This document shows positions 19,595 to 29,373 of a stretch of 64,000 nt of DNA, piece after piece. Origin of the DNA: Ophiobolus disseminans (taxonomy: Eukaryota; Ascomycota; Dothideomycetes; Pleosporales; Phaeosphaeriaceae). The notes beneath the pieces were generated by a model. That model did no database searches. It saw nothing but the letters and a program-made list of their open reading frames with translations, and was not told where the DNA came from. The stretch lies in NCBI GenBank assembly GCA_010093685.1, contig MU006220.1:1333502-1397501 (forward strand), given 5' to 3'. Made by a program: the position numbers and the translations under genes. Numbering within the stretch: the first letter of the stretch is position 1; the number at the start of each line of letters is the position of its first letter.

Positions 19595-21168
19595 ATGGCG
19601 ACAACGGTGCCGGTCAGCGAAGTCAAGAGCAACACGCGCGAGAGCAGGACTGCAGCGCACAGCCATATCAAGGGCCTCGGCCTGTCGAGCGATGGGCGCG
19701 CGACTCCCTCCGCAGGTGGCTTCGTAGGCCAAGCTGCAGCTCGAGAGGCATGTTGAAAGATAACTTACGCCTACAACAGCAATGCTAACAACAGGCAGGC
19801 ATGCGGTGTGATCGTCGACCTCGTCAAAGCAAAGAAGATGTCCGGGCGAGCTGTGTTGCTTGCTGGCGGGCCTGGAACTGGAAAGACTGCGCTTGCACTG
19901 GCTGTCAGCCAAGAGCTGGGTACAAAGGTGCCGTTCTGTCCGATTGTGGGTAGCGAAATCTACTCTGCGGAGGTCAAGAAGACGGAAGCGCTCATGGAAA
20001 ACTTCAGGAGAGCAATAGGTATGCATCACGTGTTGCGAAACAAAAACATTTACATGACGACGCGCAACGTGAACGTTGGAACGAATGCACTAACACTGCA
20101 CCACAGGTCTCCGTGTCAAAGAAACCAAGGAAGTCTACGAAGGCGAAGTTACAGAACTCACACCCGAAGAAGCCGAAAACCCGCTTGGAGGCTATGGCCG
20201 AACCATCTCACACCTGCTCGTCAACCTCAAGTCAGCCAAGGGCACCAAGAAACTGCGGCTCGATCCATCCATATACGAGGCGATACAAAAGGAGCGCGTG
20301 CGCCTGGGCGATGTCATCTACATCGAGGCCAACACGGGCGCAGTGAAGCGCGTGGGACGATCAGACGCATACGCGACCGAGTTCGACCTCGAGGCTGAAG
20401 AGTACGTGCCCATACCCAAGGGCGACGTGCACAAGAAGAAGGAGATCGTCCAGGATGTTACACTTCACGATCTGGATGTCGCGAACGCGAGGCCGCAGGG
20501 TGGACAAGACATAATGAGCATGATGGGCCAGTTGATGAAGCCGAAAAAGACGGAGATTACAGAGAAGCTGCGATTAGAGATCAACAAGGTGGTCAACAGA
20601 TACATTGACCAGGGCGTTGCTGATCTGGTACCGGGTGTGTTGTTCATCGACGAGGTAAGAAGACAAACTACGCTTGACGGAATAATACTAACATTCGAAG
20701 GTCCACATGCTCGATCTTGAAGCCTTCACCTTCCTCAACCGCGCTCTCGAGTCGCCTCTTTCACCCCTCGTAATTCTCGCTTCAAATCGTGGAAACACTC
20801 ACATCCGCGGTGGCTCTAACCTCCCTCCCTCGGCGCACGGCATCCCTACCGATCTACTAGCACGCTTGCTCATCGTTCCAACCCACCCGTACGGACCATC
20901 TGAGATCAAATCCATCATCACTACGCGCGTTCAGACCGAAAAGCTGAGCATCTCAGACGCAGCAAAGGACAAGGTCAGCGAACTTGGTGAGAAGATTAGT
21001 TTGCGGTATGCGCTTCAACTACTTGCACCGGCAAGCGTGTTGGCAGATGTCAGTGGGCGACAAGGCAAGCAGATCCAGATCGAGGATGTGGACGAGTGCC
21101 AGGACCTGTTCATCGATGCGAGAAGGAGCGCGCAGACGTTGAGCGGTACAGCCGGCTACATTTCATAA
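19595..21168 (+). CDS. RVB1: RuvB-like AAA+ helicase 1 (pontin)
   Basis: Exons 19595-19747, 19799-20018, 20107-20654 and 20701-21168 give 462 residues, the usual length for the family. The Walker A motif is GGPGTGKT. Walker B is LFIDEVHMLD, split by intron 3 after DE. Sensor 1 is ILASNRG, and the arginine-finger region is GIPTDLLARLL. The oligonucleotide-binding insertion domain lies between Walker A and Walker B. RVB1 forms a heterohexamer/dodecamer with RVB2 in the INO80 and SWR1 remodellers and the R2TP chaperone, in the nucleus. Intron 1 (19748-19798, 51 nt) appears to be a rare GC-AG intron with a CTAAC branch, because only that junction gives the conserved AREACGV. Introns 2 and 3 (88 and 46 nt) are GT-AG. 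Confidence 0.97.
19748..19798 (+). other. GC-AG intron in RVB1
   Basis: The donor reads GAG|GCATGT, the branch GCTAAC, and the acceptor GGCAG. Phase is 0, and the join yields GAG GCA TGC (Glu-Ala-Cys). No nearby GT donor restores the conserved sequence. Confidence 0.75.
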
Positions 21169-21543
21169 AAGAGGACACTTGCTGTGTACAATAGTCTGGC
21201 GCGTTGGGTATGTAATGGCTTGATCGGCGTTCACGAGCGAAAAGCAGAGAGTTTGCGCAAAAGCAAGCAAACATGTACTGGCTATTCGAATAATTCGAAG
21301 ATATATCGTAGCGATTTTTTCTGACTTGACGGAGAGAATGGTGATGCCGTCCACGAAAATGCACTTCCGTCGCCACTTGTTGCCTCCGATTGGCCCCGCA
21401 AGCCGCGGTCCGATTTCCAATGATGCATCCTCTCAAGCTTCCTTCTTCGCCTTTAACTCACAACCCAGCACACCTACTACTGCCCACATTGCAACACCAC
21501 CAAGTCTGCACAGTCTCCCACGCCCTCCAAAACACCTACTACA
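21169..21543 (+). other. Intergenic between RVB1 and SDHAF4
   Basis: 375 bp between co-directional genes; nothing specific seen. Confidence 0.4.
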
Positions 21544-22062
21544 ATGGCATCCCACCTCGTCCGCCTCCCACGCCACCTCTCCCGCCGCGCCTTCACCACA
21601 TCCACCCGCCGGCCCTCAACCTTCAAATCCGGCCCCGCGCCCCCCCGCCTCCCCAAAGAAGACCAAGCCCTCTTCGAAAAACTGCAAAAGCAATCCGCAG
21701 GCGCCTTCTCGCAGCCCCGCGCCGACGTAGCACCATCCTCACGCCCAAACATCCGCATGCAAATAAATCAATCGCCAGACTCGCTTGCTACAACGCCCGC
21801 GGCGCAACCCAGTCGGCCAAGCATAAACCAATCCCCGCATTCCGACGAGGGTGTGGAATCGGAAGGGGAAGTTAAGCTTGATAATGGAAAGGCGATCAAA
21901 AAGGGCGACGAGTTCCATCCGAATATGCGCCGCGGTGCGCCGCCGGAGTTTGAGGGCGATGTTAACCCCAAGACGGGAGAGGTGGGCGGGCCGAAGAATG
22001 AGCCGTTGAGATGGGGTGGGAATGTGGATTGGAGCTATAATGGGAGGGTTACGGATTTTTAA
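21544..22062 (+). CDS. SDH8: Succinate dehydrogenase assembly factor 4 (mitochondrial)
   Basis: 172 residues, no intron. The Arg-rich, acid-free N-terminus (about residues 1-27, MASHLVRLPRHLSRRAF) looks like a mitochondrial targeting peptide. The middle is Pro/Ser-rich. The C-terminal about 40 residues (FEGDVNPKTGEVGGPK, then WSYNGRVTDF) are the DUF1674/SDHAF4 signature. The family binds flavinylated Sdh1/SdhA in the matrix and helps join it to Sdh2, limiting ROS from the free subunit. Missing motif residues: none noticed. The two genes upstream are nuclear in function, so no operon-like logic applies. Confidence 0.93.
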   Translation: MASHLVRLPRHLSRRAFTTSTRRPSTFKSGPAPPRLPKEDQALFEKLQKQSAGAFSQPRADVAPSSRPNIRMQINQSPDSLATTPAAQPSRPSINQSPHSDEGVESEGEVKLDNGKAIKKGDEFHPNMRRGAPPEFEGDVNPKTGEVGGPKNEPLRWGGNVDWSYNGRVTDF

Positions 22063-24675
22063 GGGAGGGGTGTGGGGGTGGGTTATGAATAGGATGGTGT
22101 GTCGTTTGCGGATATGTACTTTGAATGAATACGTGCATTCGATAGTTCATGGTTGATATGTTCGCCCAGATGAACATCCGTGTCATACTTTGCTCTTGCC
22201 TTGCGTGTGAGGTCAATTTGCTCATCCTAGTGAAGTCTATGAGATGTTGCGGGTTATTGATGTTGCGCTGAGTAGCCTTTCGTCTCGTAATGTCTAGATT
22301 ATATTACAAGAGTACGTCTTCATCTTGGATGTTTGCATGAGTATATCGGGCATGCTTGCTCAGCTGTGCGAATTCTCGTCTGTGGATTTTGAAGTTGAGC
22401 GTGTATGTGGTGGAAGTGGCAGTGGGAGATGAGTTGCAGTTGAGATTGTGTGGCGTTGAGAGCATGTTAGATTTTGGATGTGATGTAGAGTTGAAGTTGA
22501 CGTTGACGTTGAAGATAGAGTTGAAGTTGAATTTAAGATTGAGCTTGACGTTAAGGTCTTAGAGGTTGAGGTTAAGTTCGAGGTTAAGTTCGAGGTTAAG
22601 TTTGAGGTCAAGGTCGAAATTCATTGCCATTGAAATTGAGTGGGTTCAGGGTTGGAACAAAGTATGGAAGCATTAGGATGTTGCGTCTGAAATCTTGTAC
22701 AAATGGCTAGATTTGTATGAGAGAGAAACGTTTCAATCATAGCTTTAATTGATCATGTCGTTCATGTGCGATTTTGTTCAAGACAATCATAGGCAGCGAG
22801 GCACGTAAAATGCTGGAACTTTACTAAAGTCGTCCCAGGTGATTGTCTAGTGGCTATAGAACATAATCCAAGGGTTTCTTAATCGAGTCACTTCAGTGAT
22901 GGAGGTGAGCATGTTTGCTACAGTGGCTATTAGGTTCCTACAAAGTATAGTGCAGAAGCTAGAGGTGGCACTCAGCAAGTTGAGCGAGCTGCAAATACGG
23001 CCAATTCCAGACGCTCGGCCCAAGACGTCTGGACTTCGTTCCCAAGGACCTCGATCCTATTACCTGCAATGCGATCCTTCCAGGTAAGGTGCCCACTGTG
23101 CGATGCGATCCTTCGAGACTACAGTTCACTGCGCGTGATTAGACTGATAAAGCATGTCTGCTCAATCCGGACTCTTTCCACCAGGCGACCTCGAGAGCAC
23201 TGACCACAGTGGTGGAACTTCTCCAGATGGTGGCTTATGACTTGCATAACTCCCGAAGCTCGGTTATCAACCTTCTCCGGTGAGCCGGCAGCACGAGCAC
23301 CTCGTATTTGGATCCTTTGGGTAGACGAGGTGACATCGTCAGTTACTTACAGCACAAAAGGATACCATAGACCAGCTCGAAGTTCATTTGATGGTTGAAG
23401 ATGCGCTGTGACAGAGGATTGATGGACAGGTAGAGTGGACCATCACGATAAAAGTGAGCATGATTGTTCACAAATCGAGTGTCGTATGGAAACGACTCAG
23501 GCGCAGGGATCATGCAAGCGCACACTGCCGGATGCCGAAGGAAATCGCGCCGGCGCCTTGGGCTCACGAAGTGCTCGAGGCCCAGGTTGTGAAGTTCGAC
23601 CTTTGGCGTTCACAATCTACCGGTAGCTCCGCGAATAGCGAACAGTCTAGTAAGCACGTTGCGAGGAGGCTTGAGCACGCAAGTACAAGCGCTACGACGA
23701 GAACATTGCGACATCTCGAGTTGGCGACATCTCGCCGACAAAGTTGCGGACACAGAAGCACATCTCCGCTGTGTTGTGCAGAGCCTCGAATAAGCCTGCA
23801 GCCGCGAAGCGAGATGGCCCTGGTTTCAATAACGACGATCATACCTTCTCTCGTGCGACAAGCCCACCCAAAATAAAGAACCTTGAATCGATCAGGTACA
23901 ACTCGATGCTCAGGGTCCCACTTACCATAGGATCTTTCAGACAGCGTTTGACTACTTACTTACCGTTTTAATCCCATTATCGTCGGCCATGCCCGCCAAG
24001 CGCATCACAGCCCCGCGACTCCATCAACATCTCCGTCGAAACTGCCTGGACTAACCATTACGCGATGCCTAGCAGCTATGCTGAGGCTAATAATGGTGCC
24101 GCCTGGGGGCGCAGCGCGTGGAAAAGCCGGCAAAGTCCAGACCACCCCCTGGCCCCGGGGACACTTCACTCCTCATGCGTGGTTGGTGGCCTGGACATTT
24201 GGCGACCCCGGTCATCCCTGCATGTAAAGTAGCTTGCAACACTTCGGGGGCGGACCGAGTGCATCGTGGGAAACTTCTCATAAGGTGCAGGCTTCCTCCT
24301 CTGTTGTCACCATAATTCTTCAGGAACGACTTCGAAGTCTTTGGACTACACGCTAATAAGGCCGGTGCGTCTTGGTGGTTGCTCTAATTTTTAGTGGTAT
24401 GTACGCCTCTCAACGCTCGAATGTCGACATTACTTACAAGGTGCAGTGTTTAAAAACAATGACTGCGATCTCTTTATGATGAAGAAGAGTTCGAGTCTCT
24501 TCCTTGTTCGCAGCTCTCGTTCGGCATATCGCTTTGTTACCCCTTTAACACAAGGCCATTCATAATCGCCAGGGACCCCTGATCTGCGTCAATCCAGAAA
24601 GTCCGAGAGCAACACCGAAGACACCCTTCACCTTTCAGTATACTCGGTCTATCGTTGTCTGTTTCACTCCTTCGA
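22063..24675. other. Gene-poor spacer before the carboxylesterase
   Basis: 2.6 kb. It holds a short periodic block (22485-22615) and an exon-like minus-strand segment near 23350-23567 that I could not assign. No other coding region is convincing, and no RNA gene was found by eye. Confidence 0.45.
22568..22615. repeat. 12-bp direct repeat block
   Basis: Three near-perfect copies of GAGGTTAAGTTC (22568-22603) are followed by a diverged fourth. The preceding 80 bp show a looser 6-base (GTTGAA/GTTGAC) periodicity. Noncoding as far as can be seen. Confidence 0.8.
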
Positions 24676-26379
24676 ATGGCAATAATGTTTCAACTGCTGC
24701 TCTGTGCAGCTTTCTTCCTTCAAAATGCGGTAGCTTTAAACGAGACGATCGACCTTGGCTACGCCAGATATCGTGGAAAAGACATTGGCAATGGCGTTAT
24801 GCGCTGGGCGGGTATGCGATATGCACGTTCTGTATCTCGAGTGGACGGACTGCGGTTCACGGCGCCGCAAGATCCCATTGACGAGCGCAACATTGTTGAC
24901 GCAACGACATTTGGACCTCTCTGCATCGGGTCTGGAAGCAACCTAAAGGCCGAGTTTGGCGAGGATTTCTCCGAAGACTGTCTCTTCATCAACGTCTTCT
25001 CACCATCGAAGTCGACCAAGACGAGTAAACTACCAGTTTACGTCTTCATCCAGGGCGGCGGATTTTCGGTCAACGGCAATGCGAATTACAATGGCGCCGA
25101 CCTCATCGATGCCGCCGACAACGACATGATCGTTGTGAACTTCAACTACCGGGTTGGTCCTTATGGTTTCTTGGCCGGAAAAGAGATTGCTGCTAACGGA
25201 AGCTTGAGCCTGAACAACGGATTGAAGGACCAACGGCAGGCGCTGAAATGGGTCAAGAAGCACATCCACGAGTTTGGAGGCGATCCGAACCACGTCACCC
25301 TCGGAGGTGCAAGTGCTGGTGGTGGCTCAGTCGTCTTTCAACTTACAGCATACGGTGGACGAAACGACAACCTATTCCATGCCGCTGCTGCCGAATCACC
25401 CGCATTCCCACCTCTTCGCGATGTTAATAACAGCCAGTGGCAGTACGAGTCGCTTCGCAGCGAGACTGGCTGTCCGGATCTTGCCTGCCTGGCATCCTTG
25501 GATGCAGTTAGCTTCCAGCGAGCTGTGCGAACCCTCAAGAAGCCTTTCCCTGGTGCTAAGAACCCACCAATCTACTTCTGGAACCCCACTTTGGACTACG
25601 ACTTCATCCAAGACTTTACGTACAAGCAACTCCGTGCTGGCAAATTTGTCAAGGTTCCCACAATCTTCGGGGACACCACACACGAGGGAGTAAACTTCAC
25701 TCCAAAGAACATCAAATCTATGCCTACCGCCGAAATGTTTATTACGGATCAGTTCCCCGGGCTCAACTGGCACGAGGTCCGCAAAGCCTGGAATGCGCCA
25801 ACGGAGCTTTTATCCGATTCTCGCTGGTACGATGTCGCGTCCGATGTCTATGGCCACATCCGCTACAACTGCCCCACGCTTAATATTTCTGGTACATACG
25901 CTGCTGCCAGCAATCAGTCAACCTGGACATACCGTTGGAACGTCGGGACCGCATCGCACGTCGGCGAACTGATGCCAATCTGGAACAATGCTACCTCAGC
26001 TGCCGGTGTTTTCATTCAAGCCTATTGGGCAAGCTTCATTAGGAGCTACGATCCGAACAAGTACGTGGCAGACTACCTCGTCGCAGCCGGAGGAGAGCAA
26101 GCAAAGTCGCTCAAGAGTCCCAAGTGGGACACCTTCGGTGGCAATCACGGACAAAGGCTTATCTTCAACGATGGAGACGATGTTTCTATGAAGCCGGTCA
26201 CTGATCAGGAATGGAACAAATGCGACGTCATCGAGAACATGTCGTTGGCTGTTAAAGTGCCAACAACTCCTAACCCTACGCCTTCTTCCACGTCATTCGG
26301 TATCAAGTCTATATCCCTTGCGCCGCCTTATGTGTTCGTGGGTACGCTCTTCAGTATGGTTGCTTGGATTTACACTTGA
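24676..26379 (+). CDS. Secreted type-B carboxylesterase/lipase, probable GPI anchor
   Basis: 567 residues from the first ATG at 24676, no intron. A signal peptide (MFQLLLCAAFFLQNAVA) is cut near residue 21. Carboxylesterase family motifs appear in order: EDCLFINVF (about 100-108), the oxyanion loop QGGGF (about 126-130), and the nucleophile elbow GGASAGG with Ser about 213. Candidate acid and base are in DTTHEGVNF and SHVGELMPIW. The C-terminus has a Pro/Ser/Thr linker followed by a short hydrophobic tail (PPYVFVGTLFSMVAWIYT), which looks like a GPI-attachment signal. It probably hydrolyses esters at the cell surface; the natural substrate is unknown. The gene stands alone between gene-poor spacers. 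Confidence 0.9.
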   Translation: MAIMFQLLLCAAFFLQNAVALNETIDLGYARYRGKDIGNGVMRWAGMRYARSVSRVDGLRFTAPQDPIDERNIVDATTFGPLCIGSGSNLKAEFGEDFSEDCLFINVFSPSKSTKTSKLPVYVFIQGGGFSVNGNANYNGADLIDAADNDMIVVNFNYRVGPYGFLAGKEIAANGSLSLNNGLKDQRQALKWVKKHIHEFGGDPNHVTLGGASAGGGSVVFQLTAYGGRNDNLFHAAAAESPAFPPLRDVNNSQWQYESLRSETGCPDLACLASLDAVSFQRAVRTLKKPFPGAKNPPIYFWNPTLDYDFIQDFTYKQLRAGKFVKVPTIFGDTTHEGVNFTPKNIKSMPTAEMFITDQFPGLNWHEVRKAWNAPTELLSDSRWYDVASDVYGHIRYNCPTLNISGTYAAASNQSTWTYRWNVGTASHVGELMPIWNNATSAAGVFIQAYWASFIRSYDPNKYVADYLVAAGGEQAKSLKSPKWDTFGGNHGQRLIFNDGDDVSMKPVTDQEWNKCDVIENMSLAVKVPTTPNPTPSSTSFGIKSISLAPPYVFVGTLFSMVAWIYT

Positions 26380-27040
26380 AAGACGAGCTTGAACACATAA
26401 GAAACCCACTACAAACTACATACTACCCATCGATGCGAAAACCATGTGCGATATGAAGACGCATCACATGTTGCGCCAGTCGCCAGTGCCGGTCTGGGTA
26501 CAGCAGTGAGAGACTCGGATGCCTATAACACCGCCACATTGCCAGAAGCATGTGTGGCGCTGGTACTGCCGTAGTCGGGGCTATCACTCCAACATCGCGA
26601 AAGAGACGCGAAAGAAGGATCACACGAATGAGAGACAATTGGAAGTTAGGAGTCAAAGCTGAAGTGAGTGAGAGTGCAAGACGCGTGCACGGAATTTTGT
26701 ATTGAGGCGCGTCGGGTAGAGAAACATTTACTGAGGCATAGATCACGACTTGACGATTAACGACATAAAAATTTCAACATGTTCCGCTTCGATGCTCTAC
26801 ATCCTGGATTGTTGCATGTTTTCTGTTGAGTCATTTTGTTCGCCTGCTTGTTTGCTCTCCTCCACACAACACCTGGCAAACCTTCACTAGGCAACTCACC
26901 CTCGCTTCAGCGAGCTTGTCCTCGACATCCTCGCAATCACGGCTCACTTCACTTGCCTGTATCGAACATTATGTCTTCGATTTAGACATCGTGTAGACGA
27001 GTGCGCACATTGCGCTACTCACCTGCACTGTAGGTTCACA
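26380..27040. other. Intergenic
   Basis: 661 bp between co-directional genes, with no coding signal. The pyrimidine-rich stretch at 26850-27000 is typical of a fungal promoter or leader. Confidence 0.4.
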
Positions 27041-28498
27041 ATGCAGCTTTTTCCGCCTACTAAAGCTGCTTCAAAGCGCCCTGCTTCAATTACACACACG
27101 CCTACAACTTGTGAAGTTCACGCTCCGACAGTCCCTGTTCAGCAGCACCTCATTTACAGCTTCACGCCGTTCCACGCAACGCCTGTGCATCCGGTCGATA
27201 TGCTTTTTTTCCCACGCACCTCACGCAACCGAAAGGACCAACAAGCATCGCAACTCACCGCAATTTCCTCACAGTCTTCCTTTAATGTCATTTCGGTCCG
27301 TCGTCCGCACTTAGCTGTGTTGACTGACGTCGATCGCCGCACACCTTTGGGATCCCATCCACCGGCGCCACGTAGCCAACCTCAGATTGGCTATCAGTCT
27401 GATACATTCAGCAGCTCGACCTCTGTTTCACACCAAGAGCATCTAGATCTTCGGACATTTTACAACTCCTCGCCCAGCAGCAGCACTCTGTATACCCCCT
27501 CACCTTCACAGTCAGTAGAGAACCCGCGCTACTATGCTCAGGCACTCTCTGACCAAGACAAGCATGCCCTCTCTCAGGGAGAGCTTAATCACAACCTTAA
27601 AACGTACTCGCTGAAGGATGCGATTGTGCACCATGACTCCCGCACAGATCTGGTGCCACGACACGGCATCGACAAGCTGGACAAGATGGAGGCCCATGCG
27701 CACATTGTGCAGGAACGGGAGCGCAGCCGGCAACTTCTTGAACGAAAGGTACGTGGCTCTAAGTATCCCAAGAGCCGTTTGAGCAAATCGCGCGGCTACG
27801 ATGATCATCGTATGGCTTACCGTTCGCAGGCCTCGCAGTCAATGTATGGTCTCCGTTCGTCGAGCGTTCCGCCGCAGCAACCTCCCCCTGTCCCAGCTGC
27901 ATCTTTTGCCTCTCCAAGCCTTCCGCGTATGACCCGTCAGTTCTCTTTCGTTGAGGACGTCACGCCAGTGTCCGATTCGACTCCTCCGCCAAACCACCTC
28001 CGCGCTGCCAGCACTGTGGACTACTTCACTCATCCCGTTGTCGACCCTATCACACGCTTCACTGGCACAGGTACGCGACCACCGTGCCGGCGCGACATTT
28101 CGTCTTTCGCTGCCACCGCTATTGCCCCTCGACCTTCAACTACAACACCGGTAGCGTCTTCTAGCCGCGCTGACAGCCCACTCTCCAAAGTCGTCTCGCC
28201 GCCGCAGCATGAGCACAACCCCAACGTCACGTTCGACTCCTTTCTCGTCCCTCACAAGTCGGGCAAGGGAGAGGCGTTCCAGGGCACTTCTAATGCCAAA
28301 AAGCCAAAGGTCCCAAAGGGTTACGCTTCTTCTGAGCGGAACTCATCCCCAGAATCGGTTCAGTCTATGGCTTCATCTTCATCTTCGTCACTACGCTATT
28401 TCGGCAAGCTGCCGGTGCAAAAGTTGCTCGGACGCTCTTCTCGTCGTAATCTCTGCAAGGACGACGAATATGACGTCTCGTCTCGACCTCGTTTGTGA
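27041..28498 (+). CDS. Hypothetical disordered Ser/Pro-rich protein
   Basis: 485 residues from the ATG at 27041. The ATG at codon 54 (27200, MLFFPRTSRNRK) may be the true start because the first 53 residues resemble translated leader. No domain is recognised. The protein is rich in Ser, Pro and basic residues. It has one short probable helix (AHIVQERERSRQLLERKV, about residue 225-245), a possible phosphosite-rich middle, and a C-terminus with LRYFGKLPVQKLLGRSSRR. The single long frame without introns and its codon use support a real gene. Function unknown. Confidence 0.65.
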   Translation: MQLFPPTKAASKRPASITHTPTTCEVHAPTVPVQQHLIYSFTPFHATPVHPVDMLFFPRTSRNRKDQQASQLTAISSQSSFNVISVRRPHLAVLTDVDRRTPLGSHPPAPRSQPQIGYQSDTFSSSTSVSHQEHLDLRTFYNSSPSSSTLYTPSPSQSVENPRYYAQALSDQDKHALSQGELNHNLKTYSLKDAIVHHDSRTDLVPRHGIDKLDKMEAHAHIVQERERSRQLLERKVRGSKYPKSRLSKSRGYDDHRMAYRSQASQSMYGLRSSSVPPQQPPPVPAASFASPSLPRMTRQFSFVEDVTPVSDSTPPPNHLRAASTVDYFTHPVVDPITRFTGTGTRPPCRRDISSFAATAIAPRPSTTTPVASSSRADSPLSKVVSPPQHEHNPNVTFDSFLVPHKSGKGEAFQGTSNAKKPKVPKGYASSERNSSPESVQSMASSSSSSLRYFGKLPVQKLLGRSSRRNLCKDDEYDVSSRPRL

Positions 28499-28923
28499 GG
28501 TCTTCCCATGACCTTGTTTTGCAGTCAGCTCTTTATAGCGACTGAGCGCGTGTTTTGACACTCTTAATCTGTATAGCAGTGTAGCACCTTTTACAGCGTC
28601 TGGATCTTTTCAAAAATGTTTAGTTATATGTTTCTTAGTTTGCGGTTGTTTTGAGCATTTGCAAGGCGTTGGGTATTGGGTAGACTAGGGCATCGCAGAA
28701 AGGAGGTTGGTATCAACAAGACGAACGGCTAACAGCCTTGAAGACTGGAGCCGGGTTGAGAAAGAATATTAGACAGTCAATGAACTGATGTATGGAACGA
28801 TGGCTTGCAAAGGTGAAGTGGTGTTGACTTTATGAACGGAGCGCAGTGATATTGTACTGACGTACTGTAGCTTCACCGTACCAACAGTGACTCTTGTGTG
28901 CCCGTCTTCTGGAATAGATGCGA
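28499..28923. other. Intergenic between convergent genes
   Basis: 425 bp between the 3' ends of two convergent genes; nothing seen. Confidence 0.4.
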
Positions 28924-29373
28924 TCAATTCCGACACCCATCCCATATCCCAGCACAGCTCTCCAGATCCGCCAACACAGCCTGCCACCCAGCATCTGCAT
29001 ACATGACGCTATCGCACATCGTCAAATCGGTATCGGCAGCCGCACTAGACCACGCATCACCCGCACTCCATTGCTCTTGCGGCTCATTCCGCCCGACCAA
29101 AGTTCTCAACTGTGTGACTTCGCTCGTCAACGCCTCGTTTTCTTTCAGAATATCTCGCTCGCGGGCGCGCATCTGGAAGAGTTGGTCTTCGAGTGCTTTG
29201 ATGTAGTTTTCTTTGCGTTGGCGATGCGTTCTGTTTGACAACTGTTAGTGGCTTAATCAAATACAAAGGAAGACGGTGAATATGTACCGCTGTGCTTTCC
29301 TGACTTGTTCTCTCCTCTTCAAATATGCAGCATCCTTCTCCTTTTCAGCACTTTTCGTCGCTTCCGAAGACAT
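28924..29373 (-). CDS. Small bZIP transcription factor
   Basis: Exon 1 is 29373-29288 and exon 2 is 29230-28924, giving 130 residues. The 57-nt intron (GTACAT...ACAG, CACTAAC branch) falls inside the basic region. The joined basic region reads KRREQVRKAQRTHRQRK, followed at once by a leucine zipper (YIKALEDQL, then heptads through about residue 72). The Q-x-x-x-R spacing (Gln-Arg-Thr-His-Arg-Gln-Arg) is of the Yap-like/fungal bZIP type. The remaining 55 residues are acidic with two Cys and could be an activation or redox-sensitive tail, which is inference. It is a nuclear DNA-binding dimer by family. Target genes are not deducible. Confidence 0.85.
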
